Shown in pieces: positions 8,876 to 19,197 of a stretch of DNA of 64,000 bases; position 1 is the first letter of the stretch; each line of letters opens with the position of its first letter. The stretch is taken from positions 583,648 through 647,647 of the forward strand of contig NZ_JAPLET010000022.1 of assembly GCF_026391055.1 (NCBI RefSeq), in the 5' to 3' direction. Made by a program: the position numbers and the translations under genes. Below the pieces are notes generated by a model. That model did no database searches, was not told the DNA's origin, and saw nothing but the letters and a program-made list of their open reading frames with translations. Source of the DNA: Spirosoma sp. (GTDB lineage Bacteria; Bacteroidota; Bacteroidia; Cytophagales; Spirosomataceae).

Positions 8876-8985
8876 CAGGATGTACATACCTAAGAAACGG
8901 GGCAGGTTGGGCCGTGCGGGGCTTTTCTACGCAAAAACCCGCAGTAGGGCGGGTTTGGTGGCACTGGCCAGTGAAGAATAAAATG

Positions 8986-9059
8986 TAGCGGGGAGCAGGA
9001 TCGAACTGCCGACCTTAGGGTTATGAATCCTACGCTCTAACCATCTGAGCTACCCCGCC
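8986..9059 (-). tRNA. tRNA-Met (anticodon CAU)
   Basis: The minus strand folds as a 74-nt cloverleaf without an encoded CCA. The acceptor GGCGGGG pairs with CCCCGCT, the D-arm is GCTC/GAGC, the anticodon loop TTCATAA has CAT at 34-36, and the T-arm is GGCAG-TTCGATC-CTGCT with a proper TTCGATC loop. The anticodon stem TAGGA/CCCTA has an A-C mismatch next to the loop (31-39). No initiator-type acceptor mismatch is present, so an elongator Met tRNA is most likely; a CAU tRNA-Ile that needs lysidine modification cannot be fully excluded. Confidence 0.93.
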
Positions 9060-9070
9060 GTTTCGTTTTA

Positions 9071-9100
9071 CAAAAGTAAGGAAAATTCGTCTCAGCGCAA
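9071..9100 (-). promoter_or_regulatory. tRNA-Met promoter
   Basis: On the minus strand, TTG at 9100-9098, a 19-base spacer and TACTTTTG at 9078-9071 give a textbook Bacteroidota promoter ending 11 bp before the tRNA. Confidence 0.75.
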
Positions 9101-9109
9101 ATAAAGCCG

Positions 9110-9141
9110 TTGACTTTCGCAAAAAAAATCGTTTACCTTTG
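9110..9141 (+). promoter_or_regulatory. Promoter of the START-like gene
   Basis: TTG at 9110-9112, a 21-base spacer and TACCTTTG at 9134-9141, 32 bp before the ATG at 9174. It is divergent from the tRNA promoter. Confidence 0.7.
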
Positions 9142-9173
9142 CCAAGGACCCCTTATTCTAAGGCACATACACT

Positions 9174-9566
9174 ATGGAGAAATTTAAGTTTATTACCGAA
9201 TACGAACTTCGGGCATCTCCCAAAATGCTGTTCCCCTATATCAGCACGGCCTCCGGACTCTCTCAATGGTTTGCCAGTAAGGTAAACACCATGCCTGAAC
9301 AACGGTTTGATTTTCAATGGGACAACGAAAGCCATATTGCGCGCCAAGTCTCCATGCGGCAAAATAAAGGGGTGCGGTTCGAATTTCTCGATACAGACGA
9401 AGAAGGCAGTGATAATAACTACGTAGATTTTCGGGTCGATCAAAGCGAATTAACCCAGTCTACCTTTCTCCGGGTAATCGATTATTCAAGTACGACCGAT
9501 CAGGAAGAGCTTCAGGACCTCTGGGACGGTCTGATGGATAAGCTCAAGGAGATCGTTGGCAGTTAA
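9174..9566 (+). CDS. START-like (SRPBCC) domain protein
   Basis: A 130-residue cytoplasmic protein with the SRPBCC/START-like fold typical of a conserved Bacteroidota family (KFITEYELRASPKMLFPYIST, then SGLSQWFAS, ending in a helix LQDLWDGLMDKLKEI). Such folds enclose a hydrophobic ligand, but no ligand is known for this family. It has its own strong promoter and lies 78 bp before an LptF/LptG permease, with which it may be co-transcribed. Length and termini look complete. Confidence 0.85.
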   Translation: MEKFKFITEYELRASPKMLFPYISTASGLSQWFASKVNTMPEQRFDFQWDNESHIARQVSMRQNKGVRFEFLDTDEEGSDNNYVDFRVDQSELTQSTFLRVIDYSSTTDQEELQDLWDGLMDKLKEIVGS

Positions 9567-9644
9567 AAATAGTTAAGGACCGCTGATGATGGAACCGCCA
9601 AGGTGCCCCCGTACGTATATATAGGTAGCCAGCGGTACAGCAGC

Positions 9645-11123
9645 ATGAAGAAAATAGATAAATTAGTACTAGGCTCTTTTTGGGGGCCGTTTTTTTTAAC
9701 CCTGGGTGTCGTCATCTTTATCTTCCTGATGCGGCTCCTGATGTTTTATATTGACGAGTTCGTTTCCAAAGACCTCGATCTGGCTACGTTTGGCCGTCTG
9801 CTCTTCTACTTTGCCCTGTTAACAATCCCGACGGCTCTTCCGCTGGCCGTACTCTTGTCCTCGTTAATGACGTTTGGTAATCTGGGGGAATTCTTTGAAC
9901 TCACCGCCCTGAAAAGCGCCGGTATTTCCCTTACCCGTGCCATGCGTCCCCTGCTCATCGTTGCCATTGGTATCAGCGCGTTTTCGTTCTGGTTCAACAA
10001 TTCGGTAGCGCCCTGGGCTAATCTTAAAGGGTACAGCCTGCTCTACGACATCAAAACCGCCAAGGCTACCTTGAACCTGAAGGAAGGAATCTTTTACAAT
10101 GACCTGCCCGGATACAGTATTAAAGTCGACCGAAAAATAAAAGCCGAAAAGGGAAGTACGACCGGCGATCTGCTCAAGGGATTAGTTATCTACAAACACC
10201 CTACCAGCGGACTGGAATCGGGTAATCGCGAGATCATTCTGGCCGATTCAGGTCGTATGTATACGGATAAAGACCGAACCTACCTCGTTTTCCAACTTTT
10301 CAACGGCAACGATTATCAGGAGTACTCCGACAATAGCATCAGTTACGCCAGCAGTGGGCCAACGGCCCAGGGTGCACAGTTTATGCGGAATGGGTTTAAG
10401 GACTATAAACTCGTAATCAGCCTGGAATCATTCGGGATTAAACGAACGGATGAGAATCAGTTCGAATACCACGAATACATGAAAGACCTGAAGCAACTCT
10501 CGGCCCTAACCGATTCGCTGCGCAAGGACTATAAGAATACCAGCCTGAGTGTAGCCGGCGCATCACGGCAATATTATAACTATCAGTTTAAATCCGACGC
10601 CGTCCTGAAACAGAAAGTACTGAAAGATGGAAAATGGGCGGATTCAGTATTGACTGCGCAAAAAATACCGCAGCATGAACTGGCTCAGATAGCCTTGAAT
10701 CAGGCTCAGAATATCCTGTCTTATTCTACCTCGAATGTGACCTATCTGACTGAGAAAGAAAAAAATGTCTGGCGTTACCAACTGGAAACACATCATAAAT
10801 TTACCCAGGCTATTTCCGTCTTTGTGATGTTCCTGATTGGCGCATCGATGGGGGCCATCATCAAGAAAGGTGGTTTCGGTTTGCCTGTCCTTATCGCCAT
10901 AGTCTTTTTTATATTTCTGTACGTGCTGACCATTGCGGGCGACAAGTATGCCAAAGACGGTTTGCTTTGGGTACCCATTGGTGCCTGGCTGGCGAATATC
11001 GTCCTGTTTCCGTTTGGCCTGTTACTCATGCAACGGGCCCGGCACGATTCCCGCCTGTTCGATAAAGATGTATATGTTATCGCCTGGGAACGGTTCCGGA
11101 AACGGCTAGCTTCAAGTCGGTAA
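9645..11123 (+). CDS. LptF/LptG-family lipopolysaccharide export permease
   Basis: An inner-membrane permease subunit of the YjgP/YjgQ family, 492 residues. In the Lpt system two such subunits with the LptB ATPase pull lipopolysaccharide out of the inner membrane. Three membrane helices lie in the first 120 residues and three at the end (about 395-475), around a large periplasmic beta-jellyroll domain (about 140-380), the family plan. ATG 9645 (MKKIDKLVLGSFWGPFF) is chosen over an upstream in-frame start because it begins just before the first helix. Bacteroidota LptF and LptG are hard to tell apart, so I give no symbol. The next gene, rpsO, has its own promoter. Confidence 0.9.
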   Translation: MKKIDKLVLGSFWGPFFLTLGVVIFIFLMRLLMFYIDEFVSKDLDLATFGRLLFYFALLTIPTALPLAVLLSSLMTFGNLGEFFELTALKSAGISLTRAMRPLLIVAIGISAFSFWFNNSVAPWANLKGYSLLYDIKTAKATLNLKEGIFYNDLPGYSIKVDRKIKAEKGSTTGDLLKGLVIYKHPTSGLESGNREIILADSGRMYTDKDRTYLVFQLFNGNDYQEYSDNSISYASSGPTAQGAQFMRNGFKDYKLVISLESFGIKRTDENQFEYHEYMKDLKQLSALTDSLRKDYKNTSLSVAGASRQYYNYQFKSDAVLKQKVLKDGKWADSVLTAQKIPQHELAQIALNQAQNILSYSTSNVTYLTEKEKNVWRYQLETHHKFTQAISVFVMFLIGASMGAIIKKGGFGLPVLIAIVFFIFLYVLTIAGDKYAKDGLLWVPIGAWLANIVLFPFGLLLMQRARHDSRLFDKDVYVIAWERFRKRLASSR

Positions 11124-11131
11124 GCGGCTTG

Positions 11132-11161
11132 TTGACTTACCAACTATTTTCGCTATCTTTG
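11132..11161 (+). promoter_or_regulatory. rpsO promoter
   Basis: TTG (11132-11134), a 19-base spacer and TATCTTTG (11154-11161) match the Bacteroidota consensus, 40 bp before the rpsO start. Confidence 0.8.
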
Positions 11162-11201
11162 CACCCGAATTCATTTTTTTAATCAAATTAGCTGTCTGAA
11201 G

Positions 11202-11477
11202 ATGTATCTAACGACCGAAAAAAAGCAGGAGATATTCTCTACCTCGGGCCATGCCAAAAGTGCAACGGACACCGGGTCGGCCGAATCCCAGATCGCGCTG
11301 TTCACTTACCGGATCAGTCATTTAACTGAGCACCTGAAAGTTCACAAGCACGATTACGGCACACAACTGGGTCTGTTGAAATTAGTTGGTAAGCGTCGTC
11401 GCCTGCTGAACTACCTTCTTAAAAAGGATATTACGCGGTACCGGGCCATCCTGGCTGCGCTGGGACTCCGGAAGTAA
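11202..11477 (+). CDS. rpsO: 30S ribosomal protein S15
   Basis: Ribosomal protein S15, 91 residues, normal full length. It binds the central domain of 16S rRNA and makes bridge contacts with the large subunit. Typical segments are [23 protein letters not shown] and the C-terminal [17 protein letters not shown]. It is followed by a terminator and then pnp, the rpsO-pnp order seen in many bacteria. A consensus promoter stands 40 bp upstream. Confidence 0.97.
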   Translation: MYLTTEKKQEIFSTSGHAKSATDTGSAESQIALFTYRISHLTEHLKVHKHDYGTQLGLLKLVGKRRRLLNYLLKKDITRYRAILAALGLRK

Positions 11478-11494
11478 TTGGGTCACCCAAAAAA

Positions 11495-11520
11495 GGGAAT
11501 CTACCACACAGTAGATTCCC
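11495..11520 (+). terminator. rpsO terminator
   Basis: GGGAATCTAC (11495-11504) pairs perfectly with 11511-11520 around a 6-base loop, followed by a T-rich stretch. It lies between rpsO and pnp. Confidence 0.75.
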
Positions 11521-11642
11521 TCATTTTTGTTGTTTCTACTTGGACTAGACGTGGTGCAAACCCTTGCTGGACACAACGAGTAAACCGGTTCTCGAACCGG
11601 CGCGGTTTAAAGCTGTAAGAAGACGTATTCAAAATCTGTTGT

Positions 11643-13769
11643 ATGTTTGAAATCACCACGCAATCCGTTGCGCTGCCCGACGGGCGGGAAATTACCATCG
11701 AAACCGGAAAACTGGCCCGACAGGCCGACGGCGCGGTGGTTGTACGGTTAGGCGACACCATGCTGTTGGCCACCGTCGTATCAAGTAAAGACGCTAAAGA
11801 GGGCGTTGACTTTCTTCCATTGTCCGTTGATTATCAGGAGAAATTCGCATCAGCTGGCCGCATTCCCGGCAGCTTCCAACGGCGCGAAGGTCGTTTGGGT
11901 GATCACGAAATCCTGATTAGCCGTTTAGTAGACCGTGCCCTGCGGCCTATATTCCCCGATAACTACCACGCTGACACGCAGGTGATGATCACGTTGATCT
12001 CTGCAGATCCTGATGTGCAGCCCGATGCGCTGGCAGCTTTGGCGGCCTCGTCGGCACTCGCGGTGTCCGACATTCCGTTTAACGGGCCTATTTCTGAAGT
12101 ACGCGTCGCTAAAATTGACGGGCAGTACAAGATCAACCCTAAAACGGCTGAACTTGAGCGTGCAACCATCGACCTGATTGTTGCCGCCACCGAAAAAGAT
12201 ATTTGCATGGTAGAAGGCGAAATGGACGAATGTTCAGAAGCCGAAGTTGTGGAAGCCCTTAAGGTAGCCCACGAAGCCATCAAAGTACAGTGCCAGGCCC
12301 AGAAAGAACTCGAAGCGAAAGTTGGTAAGACCGTTAAGCGGGAGTACAACCACGAAACGCACGACGAAGATCTTCGGGCCGCTGTGCGCGCTGCCACCTA
12401 CGATAAAATCTACGAGGTAGCCCGTCGGCAGAATCCAAGTAAAAAAGGTCGTTCGGAAGGGTTTAAAGCCGTCCGTGAGGAATATTTGGCTTCTTTCCCC
12501 GAAGGAGCAGATGTGAACGTCGGTCTGATCAAAACGTACTTTCACGACCTCGAATGGGAAGCCTCCCGTCGTTTAGTACTCGACGAGCGGACCCGTTTGG
12601 ATGGCCGGAAACTGGATCAGATTCGGCAAATTTCGGCGGAAGCCGGTTATTTGCCAGGTCCACACGGATCGGCTTTGTTCACCCGTGGTGAAACCCAGTC
12701 GCTGACAACTGTAACACTCGGTACCAAAACGGACGAACAGATTGTTGATCAGACGATGTTCCAGGGCTATAGCAAATTCCTGCTGCATTATAACTTTCCC
12801 GGTTTCTCAACCGGCGAAGTGAAGCCCAATCGGGGTGCGGGTCGTCGTGAAATTGGTCATGGAAATTTGGCGCACCGTTCGCTGAAAAAAGTACTTCCTC
12901 CTGCCGAAGAAAACCCATACACCATCCGGATCGTATCCGACATCCTCGAATCGAACGGCTCGTCGTCTATGGCCACCGTTTGTGCCGGTACGATGGCGCT
13001 GATGGATGCCGGGATTAAAATTAAAGCTCCCGTTGCCGGTATTGCGATGGGTTTGATCTCGGATGGCGACAAATACGCCGTTTTATCCGATATTCTGGGT
13101 GATGAAGATCACCTGGGCGATATGGACTTCAAGGTTACAGGAACCGAAAAAGGAATCGTCGCCTGCCAGATGGACCTGAAAGTGGATGGTCTATCCTATG
13201 AGGTGCTGGCTCAGGCATTGGAACAGGCTCGTGTTGGTCGTCTGCATATCCTTGGGGAGATGAAGAAAGGTATTTCTGATGTGCGTTCAGACCTGAAACC
13301 ACACGCACCCCGTGCGATGGTTATCAAAATTGATACCAATCAGATTGGTGCCGTTATCGGACCCGGCGGTAAAGTGGTTCAGGACATCCAGAAAGACTCT
13401 GGTGCTGTTGTGAACATCGATGAACACGACAATGCAGGTTGGGTCAGCATTTTTGCTACCAGCAAAGAAAGCATGGACAAAGCCGTTTCCCGTGTGAAAG
13501 GGATCGTTGCGGTTCCCGAAGTAGGGGAAACGTACGTTGGTAAAGTGAAGACGATTCAGCCCTTCGGTGCCTTCGTTGAATTCATGCCGGGTAAAGATGG
13601 TCTTTTGCATATTTCCGAGATTAAGTGGGAGCGTCTGGAAACCATGGACGGTGTTCTGCAAGTCGGTGAAGAGGTGACGGTAAAGTTGATTGACGTGGAT
13701 AAAAAGACCGGAAAGTACCGATTATCGCGTAAAGTTTTGCTGCCGAAGCCAGAGAACAAAAATGCGTAA
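11643..13769 (+). CDS. pnp: Polyribonucleotide nucleotidyltransferase (PNPase)
   Basis: The 3'-to-5' phosphorolytic exoribonuclease of RNA turnover, 708 residues, normal length. Two RNase PH domains (about 1-225 and 310-545) flank an all-alpha linker. The second contains the conserved [20 protein letters not shown] and the acidic stretch [16 protein letters not shown]. They are followed by a KH domain ([15 protein letters not shown], about 560-615) and a C-terminal S1 domain ([17 protein letters not shown], about 625-695). It lies downstream of rpsO, separated by a hairpin and 165 bp. Confidence 0.97.
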   Translation: MFEITTQSVALPDGREITIETGKLARQADGAVVVRLGDTMLLATVVSSKDAKEGVDFLPLSVDYQEKFASAGRIPGSFQRREGRLGDHEILISRLVDRALRPIFPDNYHADTQVMITLISADPDVQPDALAALAASSALAVSDIPFNGPISEVRVAKIDGQYKINPKTAELERATIDLIVAATEKDICMVEGEMDECSEAEVVEALKVAHEAIKVQCQAQKELEAKVGKTVKREYNHETHDEDLRAAVRAATYDKIYEVARRQNPSKKGRSEGFKAVREEYLASFPEGADVNVGLIKTYFHDLEWEASRRLVLDERTRLDGRKLDQIRQISAEAGYLPGPHGSALFTRGETQSLTTVTLGTKTDEQIVDQTMFQGYSKFLLHYNFPGFSTGEVKPNRGAGRREIGHGNLAHRSLKKVLPPAEENPYTIRIVSDILESNGSSSMATVCAGTMALMDAGIKIKAPVAGIAMGLISDGDKYAVLSDILGDEDHLGDMDFKVTGTEKGIVACQMDLKVDGLSYEVLAQALEQARVGRLHILGEMKKGISDVRSDLKPHAPRAMVIKIDTNQIGAVIGPGGKVVQDIQKDSGAVVNIDEHDNAGWVSIFATSKESMDKAVSRVKGIVAVPEVGETYVGKVKTIQPFGAFVEFMPGKDGLLHISEIKWERLETMDGVLQVGEEVTVKLIDVDKKTGKYRLSRKVLLPKPENKNA

Positions 13770-13844
13770 GTCATTGTTACTTTTTCGTGTAATGCAGCGT
13801 CATACGTTAGCGTTATATAGTCACTCCACCGGGGACAACGGATT

Positions 13845-14708
13845 ATGAGACAGCTAAAAATTTCAAAACAGATAACCAACCGCGAGAGCCAGTCGTTAGA
13901 CAAGTACTTGCAGGAAATTGGTAAGGTGGATCTGCTTACGCCCGATGAGGAAGTAACGCTGGCCCAGAAAATTCGGGAAGGTGACCAATTGTCGCTGGAA
14001 CGATTAACGAAAGCAAACCTGCGTTTCGTCGTATCGGTTGCCAAACAGTATCAAAATCAGGGGCTATCATTAGGTGACCTGATCAACGAAGGAAACCTGG
14101 GTTTGATCAAGGCTGCTCAGCGCTTCGACGAAACACGTGGATTTAAATTTATCTCGTACGCCGTTTGGTGGATTCGTCAGTCTATTCTCCAGGCCCTGGC
14201 CGAACAGTCACGGATCGTGCGTCTGCCCCTCAACCGGGTAGGTTCGCTGAACAAAATTTCGAAGACGTTCTCCGATCTGGAGCAAAAATTCGAGCGGGAA
14301 CCGTCGCCGGAAGAATTGGCGGCCGTGCTGGAAATTTCAGCTGCGGAAGTTGTTGACACGCTCAAAATTTCGGGACGTCACGTATCCATGGATGCGCCTT
14401 TCGTACAGGGAGAAGAAAACAGCCTGCTCGATGTACTTGAAAACGACGGCGAAGACAAGCCTGATTCGGGCCTGATCAATGACTCGCTGCGGAAAGAAGT
14501 TCAACGGGCACTCTCGACGCTCACCCAGCGCGAAGCCGATGTGATCACGCTTTATTTCGGTCTGAATGGCGAACATGCCATGACACTCGAAGAAATTGGT
14601 GAAAAATTCAACCTGACCCGTGAACGGGTACGGCAGATAAAAGAAAAAGCCATTCGTCGCCTGCGCCACACCTCACGGTCGAAAGCGTTGAAGACGTACC
14701 TGGGCTAA
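13845..14708 (+). CDS. rpoD: Primary RNA polymerase sigma factor (sigma-70, short Bacteroidota form)
   Basis: The housekeeping sigma factor, 287 residues. It lacks the long region 1.1 and non-conserved insert of proteobacterial RpoD, as is normal in Bacteroidota, whose sigma reads TTG/TAnnTTTG promoters. Region 1.2 ([18 protein letters not shown]), region 2 ([31 protein letters not shown] in two pieces), region 3 and region 4 with the helix-turn-helix ([24 protein letters not shown]) are all present. It ends [10 protein letters not shown] hairpin with a T-run follows directly. Confidence 0.97.
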   Translation: MRQLKISKQITNRESQSLDKYLQEIGKVDLLTPDEEVTLAQKIREGDQLSLERLTKANLRFVVSVAKQYQNQGLSLGDLINEGNLGLIKAAQRFDETRGFKFISYAVWWIRQSILQALAEQSRIVRLPLNRVGSLNKISKTFSDLEQKFEREPSPEELAAVLEISAAEVVDTLKISGRHVSMDAPFVQGEENSLLDVLENDGEDKPDSGLINDSLRKEVQRALSTLTQREADVITLYFGLNGEHAMTLEEIGEKFNLTRERVRQIKEKAIRRLRHTSRSKALKTYLG

Positions 14709-14729
14709 AATTCCTGTTTGCTTGTGAAG

Positions 14730-14764
14730 AACGGCTCCTGCGAAAGTGGGTGCCGTTTTTTTGT
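14730..14764 (+). terminator. rpoD terminator
   Basis: AACGGC (14730-14735) pairs with GCCGTT (14752-14757), followed by an unbroken T-run. Confidence 0.7.
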
Positions 14765-14854
14765 TAACCGTTCACAAAAAAATCGTTCTGCTGCACAAGG
14801 GGTTGACTTACCTTTAATTTGAGCCTTATTGTTCAGATCAATACATTGTCACTG

Positions 14855-15793
14855 ATGTTCCGGCAAATTGTTACCGCACTGGGTCGCCTGTATAATTTTG
14901 TCATATCAGTGGTCGTTGCTCTGCTATTGGGGGTGGCTACCTGGGGAATGTGGCACTATTACCGGGACGTATACGTACAGGATGAGTTTTTGATGAAGGG
15001 CGTGGCGATGACCGTTTTGGTTGTCCAGGCCGAGCCACAGCAACGGTCATGGCAGGATCTGTTCAGCAACAGTACGTACCTGACGGTCGAGTTTAAAGGG
15101 AAAGCCTATAGCTGTCGGTTTGTTATGGATAGCGGCTATGTGGATACCGGAGATCGGGTGAAATTACTGTATCATCCAGAGTATGACGCTTTTCGACAAG
15201 CACATGCCGTTTTAACATTTAACGAGTCGAGCCGAAAATCCCGGTTGATTGGGTGGTCGTCGATTCGGGATTTTACCCCGATGCATCGACTGTTACTACT
15301 ATGTCTACTCTTGTCTGCAGCGTCATTCTTTTTTATCTCGGGGCTGATTGTCAGCATCATCCCTATTCCTTTCCTGCAAACCATCGCCCGGTTTATTCTT
15401 GTCGTGGCACTGGGGTGTGCTGCGGTATTCTATACGTTCGATACAGCAGCGTATTTTCGATACTATCAGCAGTTAAAAACAGAGGGTCACACTATTTCTG
15501 TACCGGTTCTGGCTACTAACAGGACGACTCATGGGCGCAAGTATAGCTGGTATGAGTACGAGGCTACTATTCAACATCGGGGCCGGGAGCGGGTAATACC
15601 CATTAGTGAGGATGAGTTCGACAAGGCTACACCGGCCAGTTCGATGATGGTTCGCTATAATGCGTCGGTTGATGACCTGATGTCACTAGGGTATACACCC
15701 AAGTATGGACTCATGGTTGTACCCCTGTTTTTTAGCTTACTTGTCTTTCTGTTAATGCGCCCTGTCCAACAAAAGCCTGTTCCGTTAAACTAA
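14855..15793 (+). CDS. DUF3592-like membrane protein
   Basis: A probable inner-membrane protein of 312 residues with an N-terminal helix (about 10-32), two central helices (about 140-190) and a C-terminal helix near 285-303. Two soluble segments contain DUF3592-like beta strands (LTVEFKGKAYSCRFV with DTGDRVKLLYHPE; YSWYEYEATIQHRGRE with SSMMVRYNASVDDL). The function of this domain is unknown. ATG 14855 (MFRQIVTALG) is chosen; an in-frame TTG at 14819 would add 12 residues. It converges on the CheR-PAS gene with only 59 bp between them and no clear terminator. Confidence 0.7.
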   Translation: MFRQIVTALGRLYNFVISVVVALLLGVATWGMWHYYRDVYVQDEFLMKGVAMTVLVVQAEPQQRSWQDLFSNSTYLTVEFKGKAYSCRFVMDSGYVDTGDRVKLLYHPEYDAFRQAHAVLTFNESSRKSRLIGWSSIRDFTPMHRLLLLCLLLSAASFFFISGLIVSIIPIPFLQTIARFILVVALGCAAVFYTFDTAAYFRYYQQLKTEGHTISVPVLATNRTTHGRKYSWYEYEATIQHRGRERVIPISEDEFDKATPASSMMVRYNASVDDLMSLGYTPKYGLMVVPLFFSLLVFLLMRPVQQKPVPLN

Positions 15794-15852
15794 GCGTAGC
15801 TGCTTATGCCCGCCATTAATTCTCGGTAAGCCATTTTTCAGTAGTTACCGGG

Positions 15853-18800
15853 TTATGCTGGTTCTGGCCGAACGGAAAAGGTGATCAATAGTTCGTCATC
15901 GATTCGGGAAAGAGAAACATCCAGCCAGGAGTGGTGGGTGTCGGTCGAGTGGTGCCATTCGATGGCCTGAGACTGACGTGCCAGATAAGCCTGGCGGCAC
16001 TGGTCAAGAATGCTGGCGTCGGCGAACCACTGACTAAGAAGTGTTCCGGGCAGGATCGTTTCTGCCTGATCAAGATACTGGGCCAGTGTCTTGTTGGTGG
16101 TCACAATCCTGAAGTCGGTCAGTTCTGTGGCGTCTTCCTTCTGCCTATCAATGTATTGGGGGGTTAGGGTAAGAATAGCAGTGGGGCAGGAATCCAGAAT
16201 ATGTCGAAGTCGTTTGGCTTGTCGGTCGCGGTCGCGGTTGGCCTGCTGAATCGTTTCATAGGCTTGTTTAAGCATCGTTCCTTCATTCAGCTGGGTTATA
16301 TCCCGAGCGATGGCCAGCACTCCCTCGACCGCACCGTCTTGCCCAAGTTCGGGAACCAAACGCGACTGGAAGAAGACGGCCCCATCGGGTTGGGCATAAA
16401 CGTTATAATGCTCTTTCGGTTGTCCTGTGTCCAGCACTTCCTGTAAACTATCCATATAAGGAATCGCAATTTCATTGGGCTGTCCCATTTCCAGGTTGGT
16501 GAGCCCCAGCAACTGGTTCGAGGGTAAGCCGGTTTTTCGGGAGAAAGCCGAATTAGCGAAAACCAATCGTTGGTTTTTATCCCATCGGGTAATCACATCA
16601 GGGGTGTTTTCTACCAGCCGACTGAGTTGGGCTTCTCGCTCCAGAATCGCTTCTTCCGCTTTCTTCCGATCCGTGATTGTGGAGGTTACCAACAGAAATC
16701 CGTCCTCAAAGCGATTCGCCGAAATCAGGTGCCATTCGGGCTGGCGGGCCAGTTCGTCGAGTATTTCAACCTGCATAGGTTCGCCGGTTTCAACAACCTG
16801 TACATACCGGGAAAATAAGTCACTTTGTTCGGTGTCGCTGAATAGGGCTTTATAACTGGTTTTGTACAGATCTTCCACCGACTGTTTATCCCGTTGCCCT
16901 AATTCATTCACCAGTGGAACCAGTTGAAAATCCACAATGGTGTTGCGTTCATTCCGAACCGATTTGAACAACTGAATGCCAACCGGTGCGTGGGACAGTA
17001 TACTCTGTAGAAATATTAGCAAGCGCTGGACCTGCGAATGATCGGTAATGTCTTCAATCGCGAGCAGTATAGCGGCCTGACCCTGTAGCCGAACGACCTT
17101 CCGTGCATTGAGCCGCAAGACCTTTTCGCCTAAATCCTGGAAATGATGGACCATCTCATAGGCCTGAATCGGGGTGTTCTGATTAATTACCTGGTCGAGC
17201 AACGAACGCAGGGCGGGTATATCCCACTGGCGGTTCCCTAATTCGTATAAAAGGCGGCCAATTGTATCGTCGGGCTCAATTCGGAAGGTTTTAAAAAAAG
17301 CCCGGTTGGCTGTTCGCACACGGAGGTCTTTGTCGAGTACGAGTACCGTTTCGCGGATCGTTCCAAAGATGGCGTCGGAATAATCGTAGGCTTCTGACAA
17401 CTGATCGTTGCTGAGCTGCAGCTCCTGATTGATGGTTTGCAGTTCTTCGTTATTCGACTGGATCTCTTCTTTACTGGTTTCCAGCTCTTCATTGATGCTC
17501 TGCAACTCCTCATTGCTACTGATAATCTCTTCATTAGCGGATTGCAGTTCTTCCCGGCCAGCTTCCTGTTCTTCAAACATCGACCGCATATCATCCCGCA
17601 GGGTTACCAACTCGTCCTCCAGTTGTTTAATGCGTCGGTTGCGGAGCTGGGTCAGGGAGATAGCGGGCTGTAGGGTAGGGGTCACCTCGCCGAAAATAAC
17701 CAGTATCAGGGGTTCATGGTTTTGGGACAGGAAAGGGACGGCATTGATCGTTATATGGTATGTCTGCTCCCGCACCCGGATCATCAACCCGGTTTTTGAC
17801 GCTGGCTGGCCGGATTTATGCGCTTTGTTAATGGCCGTACGCAGGTCAAAGACCAGCTCGGGTCGGGCCATCTTCAAGAGATTGAAATTAGCCCGACCCG
17901 GTGCAGGTTCCAGAAACAGGCTGGTTGACCCCTGAAAGCGGATAATCTCCATGTCTTTATTGATAACAACGGAGGGTGGGGTATACTGGGTAAGCAGTCC
18001 ATTGACACGTTGGTCCAAATCGTCGGGCTGACCAGGTTTTTGATGCATAGACATAGATTGTAGCTCTCTTTTTTCACCCGCTTCAGCCGCATAATCGGGG
18101 GGTGATGGTTCAGGAACGATTAGGTTAACGGGAGGGTAGGAACCGGGTACCGGCACTGGCTCCTGATCGCCGGTATAATCGAGCCGATTCAGATAGCCAG
18201 GGGTTGTGGTTGTTCGTTGCTGCAATAAATCCACCAGCGGCATAACCGAACGAAGACCCATGTTTTTTCGGGCGTAGATTTTAAAGTTCTTGGCTATCTG
18301 CGTAAAGAGCATGGTCGACGAACCAATCGTTTCGGCTTTTCCCAGGATTAGGTGACCCGTTGGGTTCAGGGCATAATGAAAGGTGGCAATCGCTTTCCGC
18401 TGGAGCACGTTATCTGTGTAAATCAGCAGGTTGCGGCAGCTAACCAGGTCGAGCCGGGAGAAGGGCGGATCGACAAAGATGTTGTGGGTGGCAAAAACGC
18501 ACAAATCGCGGATAACCTTACTGATGCAGAACCCGTCCTGATCTTCGGTAAAAAAACGTTTTAGCCGCCTGGGGGAAATATCCGCCACCTGGCTGGCTGA
18601 ATAACGGCCTAATCTGGCGCGAGCAATGACCCGTTCACTCAGATCGGTAGCAAAAATCTGGATGGAGACAGTCTTATCGAGATTGCCCATTGCTTCCAGC
18701 AGCAAGATAGCCAGCGAGTAAACTTCTTCGCCCGTTGAGCAGGCCGGAATCCAGAGCCTGAAGGGCTGATTGAGTGGTTTAGTAGTAAGTAGTCTGGGGA

Positions 18801-19185
18801 AAAGAACATTTCCCAGGTAGTCCATCGTGTCGGTATCCCGGAAAAAGCTGGTTACGTTAATGAGTAGATCATGATACAGCAAACCTGCTTCTGTTGGATG
18901 CTGGTGCAGATAGTCCATATAGTCCGGCACTGCCCGTAGTTTATACAGTGCCATCCGCCGGAGTACCCGTCGCCGGATAGTAGCTGTTTTATAATGCGTA
19001 AAATCGACCCCGATAAACTTGCGTAATAACTCAAGAAGAGTAACTAATTCGTCATTACTAGTTTCAGCCTCCTGGTGTGCCCCAGGTTTTTCGGGCGTAT
19101 CAGGCACTACCGCTTCCTGACCATCCACACCTGTAGGAACGGCAGTATCCGGTGCATCAGGGTCGGTATTGTCAGGTAAGTTCAT
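15853..19185 (-). CDS. CheR-type methyltransferase fused to PAS domains
   Basis: A 1110-residue signalling protein. Residues about 45-310 are a CheR protein-glutamate methyltransferase: helical N-domain (FIGVDFTHYKTATIRRRVLRRM), SAM motif (WIPACSTGEEVYSLAI) and VSCRNLLIYTD. A linker with one PAS-like segment follows, then a coiled coil of repeated S-NEELQ heptads (about 530-595), and about four PAS domains to the end. Large bacterial relatives normally start with a CheB methylesterase and often end in a histidine kinase. Here there is no CheB and no HisKA/HATPase, so the output is either methylation or partner binding. No receptor or cheA gene is nearby. An 82-residue gene starts 260 bp upstream on the same strand. 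Confidence 0.88.
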   Translation of the reverse strand: MNLPDNTDPDAPDTAVPTGVDGQEAVVPDTPEKPGAHQEAETSNDELVTLLELLRKFIGVDFTHYKTATIRRRVLRRMALYKLRAVPDYMDYLHQHPTEAGLLYHDLLINVTSFFRDTDTMDYLGNVLFPRLLTTKPLNQPFRLWIPACSTGEEVYSLAILLLEAMGNLDKTVSIQIFATDLSERVIARARLGRYSASQVADISPRRLKRFFTEDQDGFCISKVIRDLCVFATHNIFVDPPFSRLDLVSCRNLLIYTDNVLQRKAIATFHYALNPTGHLILGKAETIGSSTMLFTQIAKNFKIYARKNMGLRSVMPLVDLLQQRTTTTPGYLNRLDYTGDQEPVPVPGSYPPVNLIVPEPSPPDYAAEAGEKRELQSMSMHQKPGQPDDLDQRVNGLLTQYTPPSVVINKDMEIIRFQGSTSLFLEPAPGRANFNLLKMARPELVFDLRTAINKAHKSGQPASKTGLMIRVREQTYHITINAVPFLSQNHEPLILVIFGEVTPTLQPAISLTQLRNRRIKQLEDELVTLRDDMRSMFEEQEAGREELQSANEEIISSNEELQSINEELETSKEEIQSNNEELQTINQELQLSNDQLSEAYDYSDAIFGTIRETVLVLDKDLRVRTANRAFFKTFRIEPDDTIGRLLYELGNRQWDIPALRSLLDQVINQNTPIQAYEMVHHFQDLGEKVLRLNARKVVRLQGQAAILLAIEDITDHSQVQRLLIFLQSILSHAPVGIQLFKSVRNERNTIVDFQLVPLVNELGQRDKQSVEDLYKTSYKALFSDTEQSDLFSRYVQVVETGEPMQVEILDELARQPEWHLISANRFEDGFLLVTSTITDRKKAEEAILEREAQLSRLVENTPDVITRWDKNQRLVFANSAFSRKTGLPSNQLLGLTNLEMGQPNEIAIPYMDSLQEVLDTGQPKEHYNVYAQPDGAVFFQSRLVPELGQDGAVEGVLAIARDITQLNEGTMLKQAYETIQQANRDRDRQAKRLRHILDSCPTAILTLTPQYIDRQKEDATELTDFRIVTTNKTLAQYLDQAETILPGTLLSQWFADASILDQCRQAYLARQSQAIEWHHSTDTHHSWLDVSLSRIDDELLITFSVRPEPA

Positions 19186-19197
19186 GTATCGGTTGGC

